NCBI RefSeq assembly: GCF_001625305.1
Contig: NW_017802379.1
Span: 4,955,139-5,019,138, forward strand
Reading direction: 5' to 3'
Source of the DNA: Branchiostoma belcheri
Taxonomy: Eukaryota; Chordata; Leptocardii; Amphioxiformes; Branchiostomatidae
Length of the DNA stretch: 64,000 nucleotides
Shown: positions 20,251-30,799 of the stretch, in pieces
How the letters are laid out: each line of letters starts with the position of its first letter
Position numbering within the stretch: position 1 is the stretch's first letter
The notes under the pieces: generated by a model
Told to the model about the DNA's origin: nothing
What the model saw: the letters and a program-made list of their open reading frames with translations, nothing else
The model's database searches: none
Position numbers and translations under genes: made by a program

Positions 20251-22031
20251 CCGGCTTCATATTCATTGAAATCAGTTCGTGGCGCGTCACTGCAAACTGT
20301 CAACATCTCGTGTCCCTCCGCGGTCGCCTTGGTTTCATGAGAGGATCTAGAACCACGTCTTCTACAAATGCAGAAAACAGTGATACAGATTAAAAGCGTG
20401 CAAAATGAACCGACGCCTGCTCCAATCAAACCCCACGCGACATCTGACGGTATGATCCGGCCCAAGTAAGATGTTTTAGGAGAGTCCTCAGCGGGGACTT
20501 GGAAGACAGCCAGATACCCGAGACGCGAGTCTTGCCCTCCAGGATTGGTCGCTGTACATCCGTAAGTCCCACCGTCTTCACTGCTCGCATCTAGGATCGT
20601 CAAAGCTCCTTCCCCATTGATTTGGCGCCCGGTGTCTTCTCTAGTTCTTGCGTCCTCTTGCAATGTTGGGGTTCTCCAAGAAATAACTGGCTCGGGAAAT
20701 CCGGTAGCGTTACAAAACATCGTCACGTTTTTGCCGTCCTGTTCAAGAATGAATCTATCTATCTGTGGTGAAATGCAGCTGAGATCTTCCACAGAAATCG
20801 TGTGGAGAAACTTGTTCTGTAAGACCGGCGGCGTTTGACACTGAATGTGCCATTTGAGAGGCACACAAGAGGCTAACTCCCTGAGCCTACAGTCACAGCT
20901 AAAACGGTTACCGGCTAGAGAAAACACGACCCCCTCACCGAGGAATATGCCGGGTATCTGAGACAGATTGCAGAGGGAATTTGGAAGCGTCTCCAAGCGG
21001 TTGTTACTCAGATCTAACTGCAGGGTACGATCACAAATAAAGTCTTCGCAAATCGGTTCTCCACCAAGGGCGTTTTCCTCGACATTTTCTAAGCGCGCGT
21101 TGCTAAGATTGCAGAGGCGGAGCGTTGAGAGTCCTTTAATATCGAAAGCAAGACTCTTCAACGTCGACAAAGGGTTGTAACTAAGATCGACAGACACAAT
21201 GTTCGGCATGTTGGTGAAGGTACCCGTTTCGATGACTTGTAAGGTGTTGTTGCGAATGTCCAAGTGATTCAGGCGTGGTAGCGTGAAAAAGCTACCGGGA
21301 GCGATACTTCCGAGCTTACTGTCTCTGACGTACAACGACTGGAGGTTAGCTGCCCCAGAGAACGTCTCAGGCCATATCTCAAGAAGATCGGTACCAACAA
21401 GGTATAAGTCTTGCAGCTGTGCCAAGCCCTGGAAACTGCCGTTCCTAATCTGCTGTATAGGGTTGCCCGATAGGTGGAGCCTCTGCAAGTTTGCCAACGG
21501 TGTAAAATAACCGACTTCTATGCTAACTAATAATCCATTGGACAGGTCCAGAGTAGTCAGTCTGGGAAGCGAAGAAAACGACCCCTTCTCTATATCAAGT
21601 ACGACGTTGTTACTTAAGATTAGCCTGTCTAAGTTCGGCATTCCTTCAAACATACCGGCTTGAACTGAAGAGAGCCTGTTGCTATCAAGCTGGAGACGCG
21701 TCAGACTATCCAGTCCCGAAAACGCACCTTTTTCGATGTACGAGATGCTGTTGTTACCGAGATACAATGACTGAAGAGACGACAGGCCAGGGAACTGGTT
21801 CCGTACAAGCCCCTGGATTTTGTTGTTGTTGAGCCACAGGATGACGGTGTTGGGAGGGACTTGGTCTGGGACGTCCCCCACCCCTCTGTTGGAACAGTCC
21901 ACGGTGTTGAAGCTGTTACAGGCACACCCCAGGCCGGCTCCAGCACTGGTACATGCGTGGAACGCCAGGGTAGAGTAGTCAACGGTAGACAGTGTGAGGA
22001 TGACGGTTACGATGGTGAATAATCTGGCCAT
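20058..22031 (-). CDS. LRR-Ig single-pass receptor with YEVP tail
   Basis: A single exon of 657 residues with a good Kozak context (ACCACCATGG); an acceptor-like CATTTCAG a few bases upstream suggests a 5' UTR intron. Parts: signal peptide (about 1-24); cysteine N-cap with CACNSFNTVDCS; about eleven leucine-rich repeats (60-340); cysteine C-cap NRFSCDCRLRELASC; one Ig domain (about 430-510, cysteines in MFCNATGFPEP and GTYGCTATNPGG, W in ISW); transmembrane segment around 532-555; basic stop CRRRG; 100-residue tail. The tail holds a run of 12 Asp, NDYEVPRPHP (Tyr 609) and DQLYLDL, then a Pro-rich end. This architecture is that of LRRIG receptors, a group known to be expanded in amphioxus and linked to adhesion, neural or immune recognition. 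The ligand cannot be told from sequence. Confidence 0.88.
20213..20250. repeat. (ATC)n trinucleotide repeat coding for poly-Asp
   Basis: About 12 ATC units on the plus strand (GAT on the coding strand) inside the LRR-Ig gene. They encode an Asp run just before NDYEVP in the cytoplasmic tail. In-frame length variation is likely. Confidence 0.95.
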
Positions 22032-22079
22032 GGTGGTGTCTGAAATGATGAAAATATTTCGTTTCAGCGTTCGTCATAT

Positions 22080-22290
22080 CTCGAATCACTTCTTCTTTAC
22101 TTCAGAAGCACCAAACTGACCTCAACGCCAATCTGTGGTTACAACATTCATTATATCTTATGCCCTCTTCTATGGGAACATGGCCTTGAATTTCCGTATT
22201 CGTTTTTAGATCCACCAACTTGACCTTGATGTCAATCTACAGTTACAACCATAATATATACTCCTCTTCTACGAGAACATAAACTTAATT
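22080..22290. repeat. two diverged ~110-bp copies upstream of the LRR-Ig gene
   Basis: The words CACCAACTTGACCT, TCAATCTaCAGTTACAACC and CTCTTCTACGaGAACAT each occur twice in the same order (first copy about 22085-22185, second about 22205-22280). The region precedes the LRR-Ig start by about 50 bp and may hold its upstream exon or promoter. Confidence 0.5.
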
Positions 22291-22329
22291 GAATCACCTA
22301 GCTACTTGAATTGTCCTACTTTAATTGTC

Positions 22330-22830
22330 TTCGTCAGAAGGACTATGAAATTGTCTCGCCGGAGTGTGGGGAACTGCGGATTTTGCGATATAACTCTGGA
22401 AGGCATGATTCGACGTCCATGATTTTTGGCAGGCAGATTACCGCTGTTGAGGCCAAAGTCAAGTACAAGTTTCGGCTTCGTGGGGGGTCCGTGCGTTACG
22501 TTAGTGCACCTTTTGTGTTTGTGGCTTGTTAGCAAGATAACTCAAGTATTTGTAAAATGTTGATTATAATTCTTGGTGTGGTGCTTACTATTGTCGGGAC
22601 CAAGGTTAAGTTCGTTACTGAGCTTCGTGGGGGGGTTCGTTGTGACTACAGGGGGCATTTTGTTAATTTTTCTTGTGAGCAGGATAACTTTTGTATGTGT
22701 GGATGGAAGTTAATGAAATTTGATAGGCATCTTACTGTCGTGGTCTCCAAGATTGAGTTCAAAGATGAGAGTCGTGGAGGTCGTTATGTCCCCGTAATAG
22801 GACCTTTTGTGTTTAGAAATCCCCCACCTA
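22330..22830. repeat. three degenerate copies of a ~140-170-bp dispersed unit
   Basis: Each copy runs through a word like AGGATAACT..AGTATGTGTGG, ATTCTTATG/TTAATGAAATTTG, a CTTCGTGGGGGG-type word and CCTTTTGTGTTT. The words are the reverse complement of the dispersed repeat at 5.7, 6.3 and 15.0 kb (AATTTCATGA, AGTTAT). This is a short tandem cluster of the same family in the other orientation. Confidence 0.5.
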
Positions 22831-23187
22831 CATCTGCTTGGAGACAGCCGACAGCTGGATATAGCAGGGGAACCCCATAATGGGATGGGATCAAATGACG
22901 TTACATTGAGGGATTGTACTATAACTTCAGCAGGGGGAGGATAGGTTGGACATATGTCAGGTTATTTTCTACGGCCACACCAAGTAATTGCTATGGATGA
23001 CGTCCACTGGAGACCTTAAATCTAATTACCTTAAATTTAAGGCAAGCGCGCAATAAAACACGAAGGGCCGAAAAACGAGATGCCTAGATTTGGAATATAC
23101 TAACTGTAGAAGTACAAATGTTATAGGACACAAAGAACACAAGAAACAAGTCTTCTATTTGTCATAAAGACAAATTAACAGCAATAG

Positions 23188-23394
23188 TCACCCTGTTCTG
23201 ATTCTTTCCTTGATAACATCTTCTCTTATTATATTTTGCGGCGCTGTCGTGACACTTTCAACACAGTAAGAATTTCTTGAACGTTTTTTTTCCCAGTAAC
23301 AGTCCAAACTCAAATAACGTAGGGGGGGGCCTAACACGGGTGACGACGCATCTGTATAATCTGCGGCAAACCGTTTCAGGGTGTTCTGTACCAT
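23188..23394 (-). pseudogene. possible remnant of a third RRxSLP-family gene
   Basis: An open stretch of 68 codons ends SVTTAPQNIIREDVIKER plus four residues before the stop. The last part resembles the C-terminus of the gene at 28857-30524 (SVTFAESNIIKEHIEEEK), sharing S-V-T-A-N-I-I-E in register. The rest (no RRxS motif, a short GPPLRYLSL stretch) is not similar, so this is either a decayed copy, an exon of another gene, or chance. Confidence 0.2.
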
Positions 23395-24221
23395 AAAAAT
23401 AGTACAGAGATTTTTTTGTTCTTTAGACCAAATTGATTATTAAAAAGAGTGAAGAATACGCATGTTAATTTCTCTAGAACGATGTACCTCTGACGAAGAC
23501 ATGAGATCTCCGACCTCTAGTTGAATTATGCTATAGCTAATTTCTCTATATACGCTGGTCAGTTGAAAATGAGATTTGCGAAAATCCACAATACAACATG
23601 TAAGGAACTCTGACAGTAAAATACAGGTAACAACATTCTGAACTCTCCTATTTTCGTTTGTATTAAGGGCACAGTAAAGCTGCCTTAAGGATACAGAAAG
23701 GGTAATTTTGAAGGTTGGACCAGTCAGGATGTTCCACCCCAATGGAGAATATGTACTCCCTTTCAACAATTTGACCTGGGGTCGGCAGCACGTTGATTAA
23801 TTTTACCTGGGGCCAAATCTTAAACAAACAGCACATTCACAGTCTGGTAATTACCTGTGTGGTGACAGAAAGGCAGGATTGGGCGCAGATACTGCACAAA
23901 ACCAACCGTGCAATGACTCACGTGTTTGCCATTTACCTGTCGTTTTAAGGAGGCCATTCTATCAACAGTTTTTATATCAACAGTTTTTACAGTAATTGTT
24001 TGGAGTAAATTGTTTTTTTAACGCCAAATATAATGAAAGGGAGACACAGACAGTGCACGTGGCTCTAGGTAAATATTGATCTTAAACTGTGACTACTTGA
24101 ATTCAGCATGTTTTATCAATCACTTCTCAAAGGGAAAACGCAAACAGGCAGACATATATACGTACATACATATACATATATACGCGTATACACGTACATA
24201 CATATATATTATACTCTCCAA

Positions 24222-24345
24222 GCAGAGGTTTGGGTTTTGGCTTATTTTTGGCGTGGTTCAAATTTTAGGCTTTTTTATCGGACTTTCTTTTTTGTACTGT
24301 TATCTTTTTTTACGTCAACCCATAAGCCAAAACCCAAACCTCTGC
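24222..24345. mobile_element. small MITE-like element
   Basis: Perfect terminal inverted repeats of about 22 bp, beginning GCAGAGGTTTGGGTTTTGGC, enclose about 80 bp of T-rich DNA with no coding capacity. The flanks are too simple (TATA/ACAT) to call a target duplication. Confidence 0.75.
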
Positions 24346-24782
24346 GTGAAGAGTAGATATATCATACATACATGTACACATACACCTGTAAAACCAAAGA
24401 AACAAAGCAAAAAGGGTGCCTACCTGTACCTCGACGGGTAAATCTGAACTTAGAGACGCCAGTATAAACCTGTCTGACAAGGTGACGCCCCTTCGTCACT
24501 TCCGGTCACGCCAAACGTTTGACGTCACTTCCGACTATTATTGATAGAACATTTGGTTTTGGCCCCCCTCCCAAAAAAGGTTACATGGAATTATTTTTCA
24601 CATTATGTTATATCATTTTTTTTCTTTGGTGAGAAGTGGCGCGAAGGCCTACGTGGGGAATGTATACATGTACGACTCGCATTTCTGACTTGTACCCCAA
24701 TATTAGTCCTTTATTTTCTGGGTGGTACCTAAAATCAATCCAGGTCCTTCCAGTAACCGTTTTTTGTCAGAATTTGGGGCGT

Positions 24783-24816
24783 CACTGTCCCAATGTCGAT
24801 ATACATTGGGACAGTG
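24783..24816. repeat. perfect 14-bp palindrome with 6-base loop
   Basis: CACTGTCCCAATGT, six bases, then its exact reverse complement. It may be a structured element or the relic of a small transposon. Confidence 0.8.
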
Positions 24817-24961
24817 TTGTTTCAGCTTAGTATGTAGACAAGTGACTAGAATATTGACTTTGAAAAATCTGGTTTCCAAAACTGCATGCACTGGATGCCT
24901 TTAGCATTAATAACAATCGACACAATACGTAATGTAACTATGATACACGTATTACGGAAAC

Positions 24962-24967
24962 TTTATT
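24962..24967 (-). terminator. poly(A) signal of the 25.4-kb gene
   Basis: Minus-strand AATAAA about 440 bp past the stop codon at 25409. The surrounding words (GTGCAATAAAG on the minus strand, then TTGT) recur at 28513-28540 past the sister gene (GTGCAATAAGA), so the 3' UTR was duplicated with the gene. Confidence 0.6.
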
Positions 24968-25408
24968 GCACAACAACTGTAGAAGGTACAATATATGGCA
25001 TCTACTGCTATGTAACAACAAACGTACTGTAAACGTTATGTAAGAAAGGCGTCCTTCTAATACCAGGTCCTTTCATAATTAGACTCAAATGAGGCCAGGT
25101 TGTAAAAGGAGGCCGACATTTCCACTACACTGAGCCGACCTGAAGACAAGGTAATAAATAGCTTAGCTTGGAAACTTATTATTACAATCAACGTAATCCC
25201 AAGTGACATTTCTGGTAATCCATTACGCCGTATGCTATATATAGCGTTGTTCGGTGTTACTTACATAATGAACGTGTGAATTCTGGGCGGCCCGACTTTC
25301 CAATTAATAGAACATGTTTCAAATCTGCAAATTTCGACAAGGAACATTCTACACCTAACAAGAGAGATGACTTTTGCAGGACACATGACTACACCGAGAA
25401 TGCGGCTC

Positions 25409-27560
25409 TCAGCGGATCGTAGGACGTATGCTACCGGGCCCTAAACTTGCTTTAATGATATATTCACCGTCCACCGACATGGAATATATTCTAGTCTTGG
25501 ACTTGGTACCGAGCCCTAGCCATGACGCCATGTCGCCTGTGCGTAGCTCCGGACCGAGTCGCGGTTTACAGTGCTCGGCACAGAGCGTAGGGAACGACCG
25601 CCTCCTGTGGAAGTGTTCAGCGTGGCTTCCTGTCACCGCCGTCCCGTCAATACAAACTACGGTTGCCCTGCGATTACTTGTCTTGAGAAGCGATTCCTTG
25701 TCCAGGTCGCTGTCGAGAGCTCCTTCTGACTCCAACGTGGGCGGTAGTTGTATCTTCTCTTTTGGCTGAACGGAGGAATTGTTAACGCCGAGGACAGGTG
25801 TCACAATACTGGGGAACAGTCTTTCACGGAGAAGTGCAGATGCCTTTTTCATGGCTTCATCCCTTGTTTCCACTGTCTGCACTGCTTCCTCGGTTTCTTT
25901 TTTTAGGTCATGCTCTTCTCCTTCGAATTCCACGAATGTTTGAAGTTCATCTTGGTCCTTTGAAGGTTTGATTGCAGGGAGACTGTGCCTACGCCTATAG
26001 GCATGTTTGCTGGTTGTTGGAGAGCCTTTGGGCCGCTGCAGCTGTCGTTGTAAAGACTCTACCGGTACTGACATCCTCCTGCGAGTTGTAGTAGTTTCTA
26101 CATCTTCCTCCGACACCAGTAGACTCGCCATACTCTGCAGAGTGGCTGTCAACACAGCTTCTTCTTCTGATTCTTCCGCGATTTTCGAAAGTTCGTGCCG
26201 TTCGTTGTCGTGAGGTTGGATGTTAGGCAGACTGTACCTCCGTCTTTGCACGAGTTTGCAGGATTTGGCACACTTTTTCTGGTGCTGTATCTGAGGTAAC
26301 GACTCCGTTGCGCACGCTGGAAGTGAGGATCTTCTTCGTGCAATGGCGCCGATTTTTTCTCTACCCTCGGACGATGTGTCTTTCTTTGTGGCATCGGCTT
26401 GGTCCTCTCCTTTACGCCTCGGGGATACGTTTTTCGTGCCTCTCTTTCCGCCATTTTCTTCTTCTGTGCATTTGTCAGTTGAAGCGGTTAACTTCCTTGT
26501 AGAGAGCTTTGCCACAGCAAAGTTTCGGGCTTTTCGGCGTACGCGCCTTCGTCCACTTGAAAGGTCGATGACTTTGTCCATGTTTTTTCGGAGCTTCCGA
26601 AACTGGCACAGAAGCAGGCACTGCTCGGATCTTCAGAAAGAACAGACAATTTCGTTATTGGAGGATCATTCAGACTGCCTACTTGACCATAAGGTCTATC
26701 TGTGGTTACAACGCCTTCTGTTGTGAAATTCATATACCTAGTACACGTAGTGCGAACATACAAGGAAACTCACGTGGAGAGAAATGTTTTAACCGTCACC
26801 CAAAACAGTACCTCCGTACCTGAATGTAATAAAACAAGAACATTATGCACGAGAATTGCATAATGCATGTCCAAATGCATAAAACTGAGACAAAACTGGT
26901 CATGACAAATGACAGCTCCCTCTCGGGGAAAAGAATAGCTCTCTTGAGTATATCAACAGGTGTCAAACAGTTTGTGGTTGATGGTAATGAAGTAGATATT
27001 GTTCTTCTACTAATACACTGCATATAAAATTGATTGCCCTCCAAGAACACCTACTGGGTGTACCTCACAATTTCATTATATGGTGAATCGATGGGTATAT
27101 AGCACCCCTGTTATCCCAGTGTTCCAATGTATTTTTCAAGTAACTTTACTGGTAGTGCAGTAAGTGATGGTGCCTTCGATGTAGATATTTGCAGTCTCCT
27201 AATGCCGTAAAATATGTTTGAAAGGGCCCGGTCACATCGTAAGTCGTCCTACAATTCTAATGTCGTCGATTTTCAAGCAGGCTGTGGCATAATCAACCGC
27301 CAACAAGGATAAAAGACAGTCCTCCCGGTAACACGGCAGCTGAATTTCGCTTGAAGCATGCACGTACGATGTCAACTATCCCTTAGATTGCGATAGTAAG
27401 ACGTCGACGATCGTAAGACAGGGCAATGTGAGCAGGTCCGTTCTTTTTTTGATGTACGCATACTGAAGCAGTGTAGTGTGAATGGTTCTTACCTGAGCTC
27501 GCCGTCGACCCTCCGTGTCCGCTGCTCTAACGCGCCCACATCGGACTGCAGATGCCGCAT
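25409..27560 (-). CDS. RRxSLP-motif protein, paralogue A
   Basis: Exons: about 27560 (in-frame ATG; the open frame extends further upstream) to 27493, then 26630-25409; the join is phase 2. The first exon is helical and charged (RMRHLQSDVGALEQRTRR). The large exon starts SEQCLLLCQFRKLRKN and is rich in Lys/Arg/Glu/Ser. It carries five basic motifs: RRRSSLPA, RRRYSLPNI, RRRMSVPV, RRRHSLPAI and RRRSFPTL. These fit PKA/CaMK-type phosphorylation sites (RRxS) and, with Pro at +2, possible 14-3-3 sites. The C-terminus is DMASWLGLGTKSKTR followed by SVDGEYIIK. I do not recognise the family. The sister gene at 28857-30524 shares exon structure, phase, coiled coil, one motif word and the C-terminus. 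The start is uncertain; a second frame in the first exon begins with its own ATG at 27642 but does not match the sister gene. Confidence 0.65.
26764..27480. other. intron of paralogue A
   Basis: No coding signal or clear repeat. A+T-rich with a few short homopurine words. Confidence 0.5.
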
Positions 27561-27784
27561 TCTCTCCCGGGTCTTCTCGCGAAGAGCCCGCGTCTCTTTC
27601 TCCTCCCCGCCCGGGCCGGCCACGTCCGCTTCCCGTGACATCTTTAACTCTAATGGCTGTACTCTCAACCTGTCCTTTTAACCTCCTTGCTCCGTTGGAA
27701 CCACTTAATCAGCCCGATCTTAATAACAAAGAGGTGTTTCTATTGTCTGTGAAATGACACCCCATAAGATACAATTTCATCTCG

Positions 27785-28160
27785 TTAGTCGATTGTGTAA
27801 CATGGGCAATACCTGTCTCTTGGGACAACACCTGTGATGGCAGGTCCACTGCGCGAAACCTTTGATGCATTGCGTAATACTTCGTCAGAACGTCTGTTTA
27901 AGGTCGTGTTCCCGTATTCGAGGATGGCATCCTGTCTATAGTTGACAAATGTTGTGTCGGAAAGAATATCGTCTGCAATGGGCAAAATTCTCGCCAAACA
28001 TCCTTCGAAAACTGTTCAAAATCCGCATTTCGCGCAGGCGCAGTACGTTGTGCTGACGTACTCCTGATGATTGGCCAGTTGAAAACAATTCCAACTTTTT
28101 CTTTTGGTGGACGTCATCATGTTGAACCGTTTCGATTGTATTCAATGAGCGAGACATTTT
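27785..28160 (-). other. possible upstream exon of paralogue A
   Basis: An open minus-strand stretch with protein-like composition (DDILSDTTFVNYRQDAILEY and on, to a donor-like CAG|GTATTG near 27808). It could be an N-terminal exon of paralogue A, but I cannot show a matching phase or a counterpart upstream of paralogue B. Confidence 0.2.
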
Positions 28161-28856
28161 TAAATGTCTAAAACCTTTAAAAAAAGGTTAGGGAAGTGTG
28201 CCGTACTGGATGGTTGACAATTTTCTTAAAAAAAGAAACTCGTGCATCAGACTGTGGTGCATCAGTTTGCAGGGGATGTGTATTGGTTGGCATCTTAATT
28301 GACCCATACTGAGAACTTGATGAAGGTAATAAAACAATCTAATGTCCCTAGTGACCTAGTACTGGTAATAATGATGACAGACAAGTCGAATAGTATACAT
28401 AACATGTTAATGACCATATACTAGGCTGATAGACAGGACTTACCTCCACTAGCTTCTACATAATACTAGTAGTAGAATGTAGTAGAAGAAGAACTTTTCG
28501 CACGGCAAGACGAAGATCTTATTGCACGACAATCGCAGACGTTACAGACTGAGAGTATGGCAACATGTTTCGAACATAGTACAAAATACAGGAAGTTTGC
28601 TAGATTTGCTTTCTATATGCAAGAAACTATACATTACTGTACATTGCAGTATAGGCGGTATATCAAGAGGGAAGTTGACATAGAGCACTGGGAGGACCAC
28701 TGTCCAGGCAGCTAAAATCAGGAGAAGCTAGACTGATGCACTACGCAGAAGAGAAACTAATCCTCAGAAAGAACATATTGCAACAGACCTGAGTCGGCCC
28801 TATGTGGCAGAGACTGTGATTCTCGTATGGGACTGTTTAGCTATAGCCTTAGCCAA

Positions 28857-30524
28857 CTACTTTTCTTCTTCAATATGTTCCTTTATAATGTTGCTTTCAG
28901 CAAACGTAACTGACGATTTTCTTGGCTTGGACTTGATACCTGGGCCTAGACAGGACGCCATGCCGCCTTGCGAATCTATCGTATCTTGTGGGTCACAGGT
29001 GACAGTTATTGCGGGAAGAGAATGCCTTCGTTGTTGACGTAAATCCGCACCATTCGCCGTACCAGTCGCCTTGTCGGACGTTAGCGGTGGGAGCCGTGTG
29101 CCGGTCGTTTTACTAGGCCAGCAGCCAGGAATAGCTACGCTTGCTCTGCGCTGCTTCACCGTAGGCACTGTCCTCCCTCGGTCGCCCTCTTCACCGTCGA
29201 GTTCCAAAGACTTTTGAAGAAGGCTGGGCGACGCTCGCACTCGGGCATAGGCCTGCGCTTCCAGGTTGACAGTAGAGGTGTCTACATCCAAGATGGCTGC
29301 TAACATTGTGGGGTCGAGACTTTTACGGCGCCTTGATACGGCCTCATTCTTGGGAGCAAGGTGTTCGTCCTCTTCCGCGATTTTGAAACGTCGTTTGATG
29401 TAAGATGGGTCTGTCAGGCGCTGTATGTGTTGTGAAGCCCCCAGTGTACAAGCTGCGACAGACCATCTCTTTCTTGAACTGGCGGTTTTTGCTCCAGCCG
29501 GGAATACTAGTACATCTTTATTGCAATTATATACACAACCGCTAGGGTGTCCTTCGGACGACGTTGCGGTGCTTGCAGACGACACTGGAGTCGGTCCATC
29601 GCAGGTCGTTCGGGGTGAACGTTCTCTGCTCTCCAGATCTTTCCTGATTTCGGCGCTGCGTTTTCGGAGGCTTTGAAACTGACGCAAAAGTTGTTCCTGC
29701 TTTGATCTGGAAAAACAGAGGAGAAAAAATACTTCAGAAGATCCCAATTACGGTCCAGAACTAGAAAAAATGGGGTATGTTTCGAAGAGATTCTATATTT
29801 TGTTAGGTTTCGCTGTAGAGGCTAAGATTTCTACTACTAGGGTCGGTCGAGAAACCGGATATTTTCCTTGCTTTACTACCACGACAACACAAGTATTTTC
29901 TTTTTGCGTTACACTGGCTAATTATCACTCCGTCGTCTAATTACTTTGTCTACTTAATTACATTCGTTAGCGTAACAAAAAGTCCTTAGCACCCAAAATT
30001 ATAAAATCAAACTTAACGAAATTAATGAACTACCCTTTCCCCAAAAAAAGTTTCTTGAGGGATTCTGTCATACCAAAATTTTCTACCTGAAGACCTCGAA
30101 TAGCAATTCACATTTATATAACCTCCGTTATATAACCTCCTTGGTCTAAATGACGATCTATCCGTTTTAAATACGACTATAGGTCAAGACATTTAACGTT
30201 GGAAGTTTAACAATGTGTTCATAATGATTCTAACTTACACAGAACTTTCCGGTGAAAATATCAAGATGGGAATGGCATGCATCACTCCAGTCAACTCGAT
30301 GTATCTTACCAAGGACATTACTAGTATCTTACGTAAATCCTTCGACCAACAAGTTTCTGAAACAGCTACAAATGTTCTTACCTCAGTTGAACTTCTGCCC
30401 TCCGCTGCTCTTGCTCCAGTATGCCCAGTTCGATTTGCAGGTGTTTGTTGTGTACGTGAGCTTTAGACTGAAGGATGCGTCCCTTTTTCTCTCCCAGAAC
30501 AGCGAGCTCGCCACACCTGAGCAT
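28857..30524 (-). CDS. RRxSLP-motif protein, paralogue B
   Basis: Exons: 30524 (first in-frame ATG; frame open to 30617) to 30382, then 29706-28857; the join is phase 2, as in paralogue A. The first exon is a coiled-coil-like helix ending HLQIELGILEQEQRRAEVQL, matching paralogue A residue for residue in spacing. The second starts SKQEQLLRQFQSLRKRSAEI and carries RKRWSVAA, RRRKSLDP, KQRRASVAIP and RRHSLPAI, then GGMASCLGPGIKSKPRK and SVTFAESNIIKEHI. Shorter than paralogue A (282 against 406 residues in the large exon), mainly by loss of the Glu-rich middle. Function unknown; the serine motifs suggest regulation by basophilic kinases. Confidence 0.65.
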
Positions 30525-30617
30525 CTTTCTGACTTCCAAGTGAAAACTGGTCTCTCCGGCTGCCCTCAGCGAAAACAAACCATTACGGATTGTCTCAAGG
30601 GATATCTTGCGTAATTC

Positions 30618-30710
30618 TCATTGTAATTCGTAAGACAATCGGTGAAAACTTCTGGATTCTATAGCTACGTCGATGTTTGTAAATTGTTCATTTGTAGATT
30701 CCGACATTTT
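30618..30710 (-). other. possible N-terminal stretch of paralogue B ended by TGA
   Basis: An ATG in good context opens about 29 codons (MSESTNEQFTNIDVAIESRS and on) and meets TGA at 30620-30618. The same frame then continues open straight into the coiled-coil exon (ELRKISLETIRNG). Either a stop lies inside a real exon or an intron boundary removes it. Confidence 0.25.
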
Positions 30711-30799
30711 CCATCTGCCATTTTCATTGTCTGCTGTTCGTTGAACAAAGAAGACCCGATTGTCTGATAGTGTGTGCGCATTTGCACAGGTGTTGGTCA

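Larger units (their letters stand above)
22880..25400. other. intergenic region with small repeats
   Basis: Between the LRR-Ig gene and the first RRxSLP gene. Holds the possible paralogue remnant at 23188-23394, an ACAT/TATG simple stretch (24153-24210), a small MITE (24222-24345), a 14-bp perfect palindrome (24783-24816) and the poly(A) signal at 24962. I see nothing else. Confidence 0.5.
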
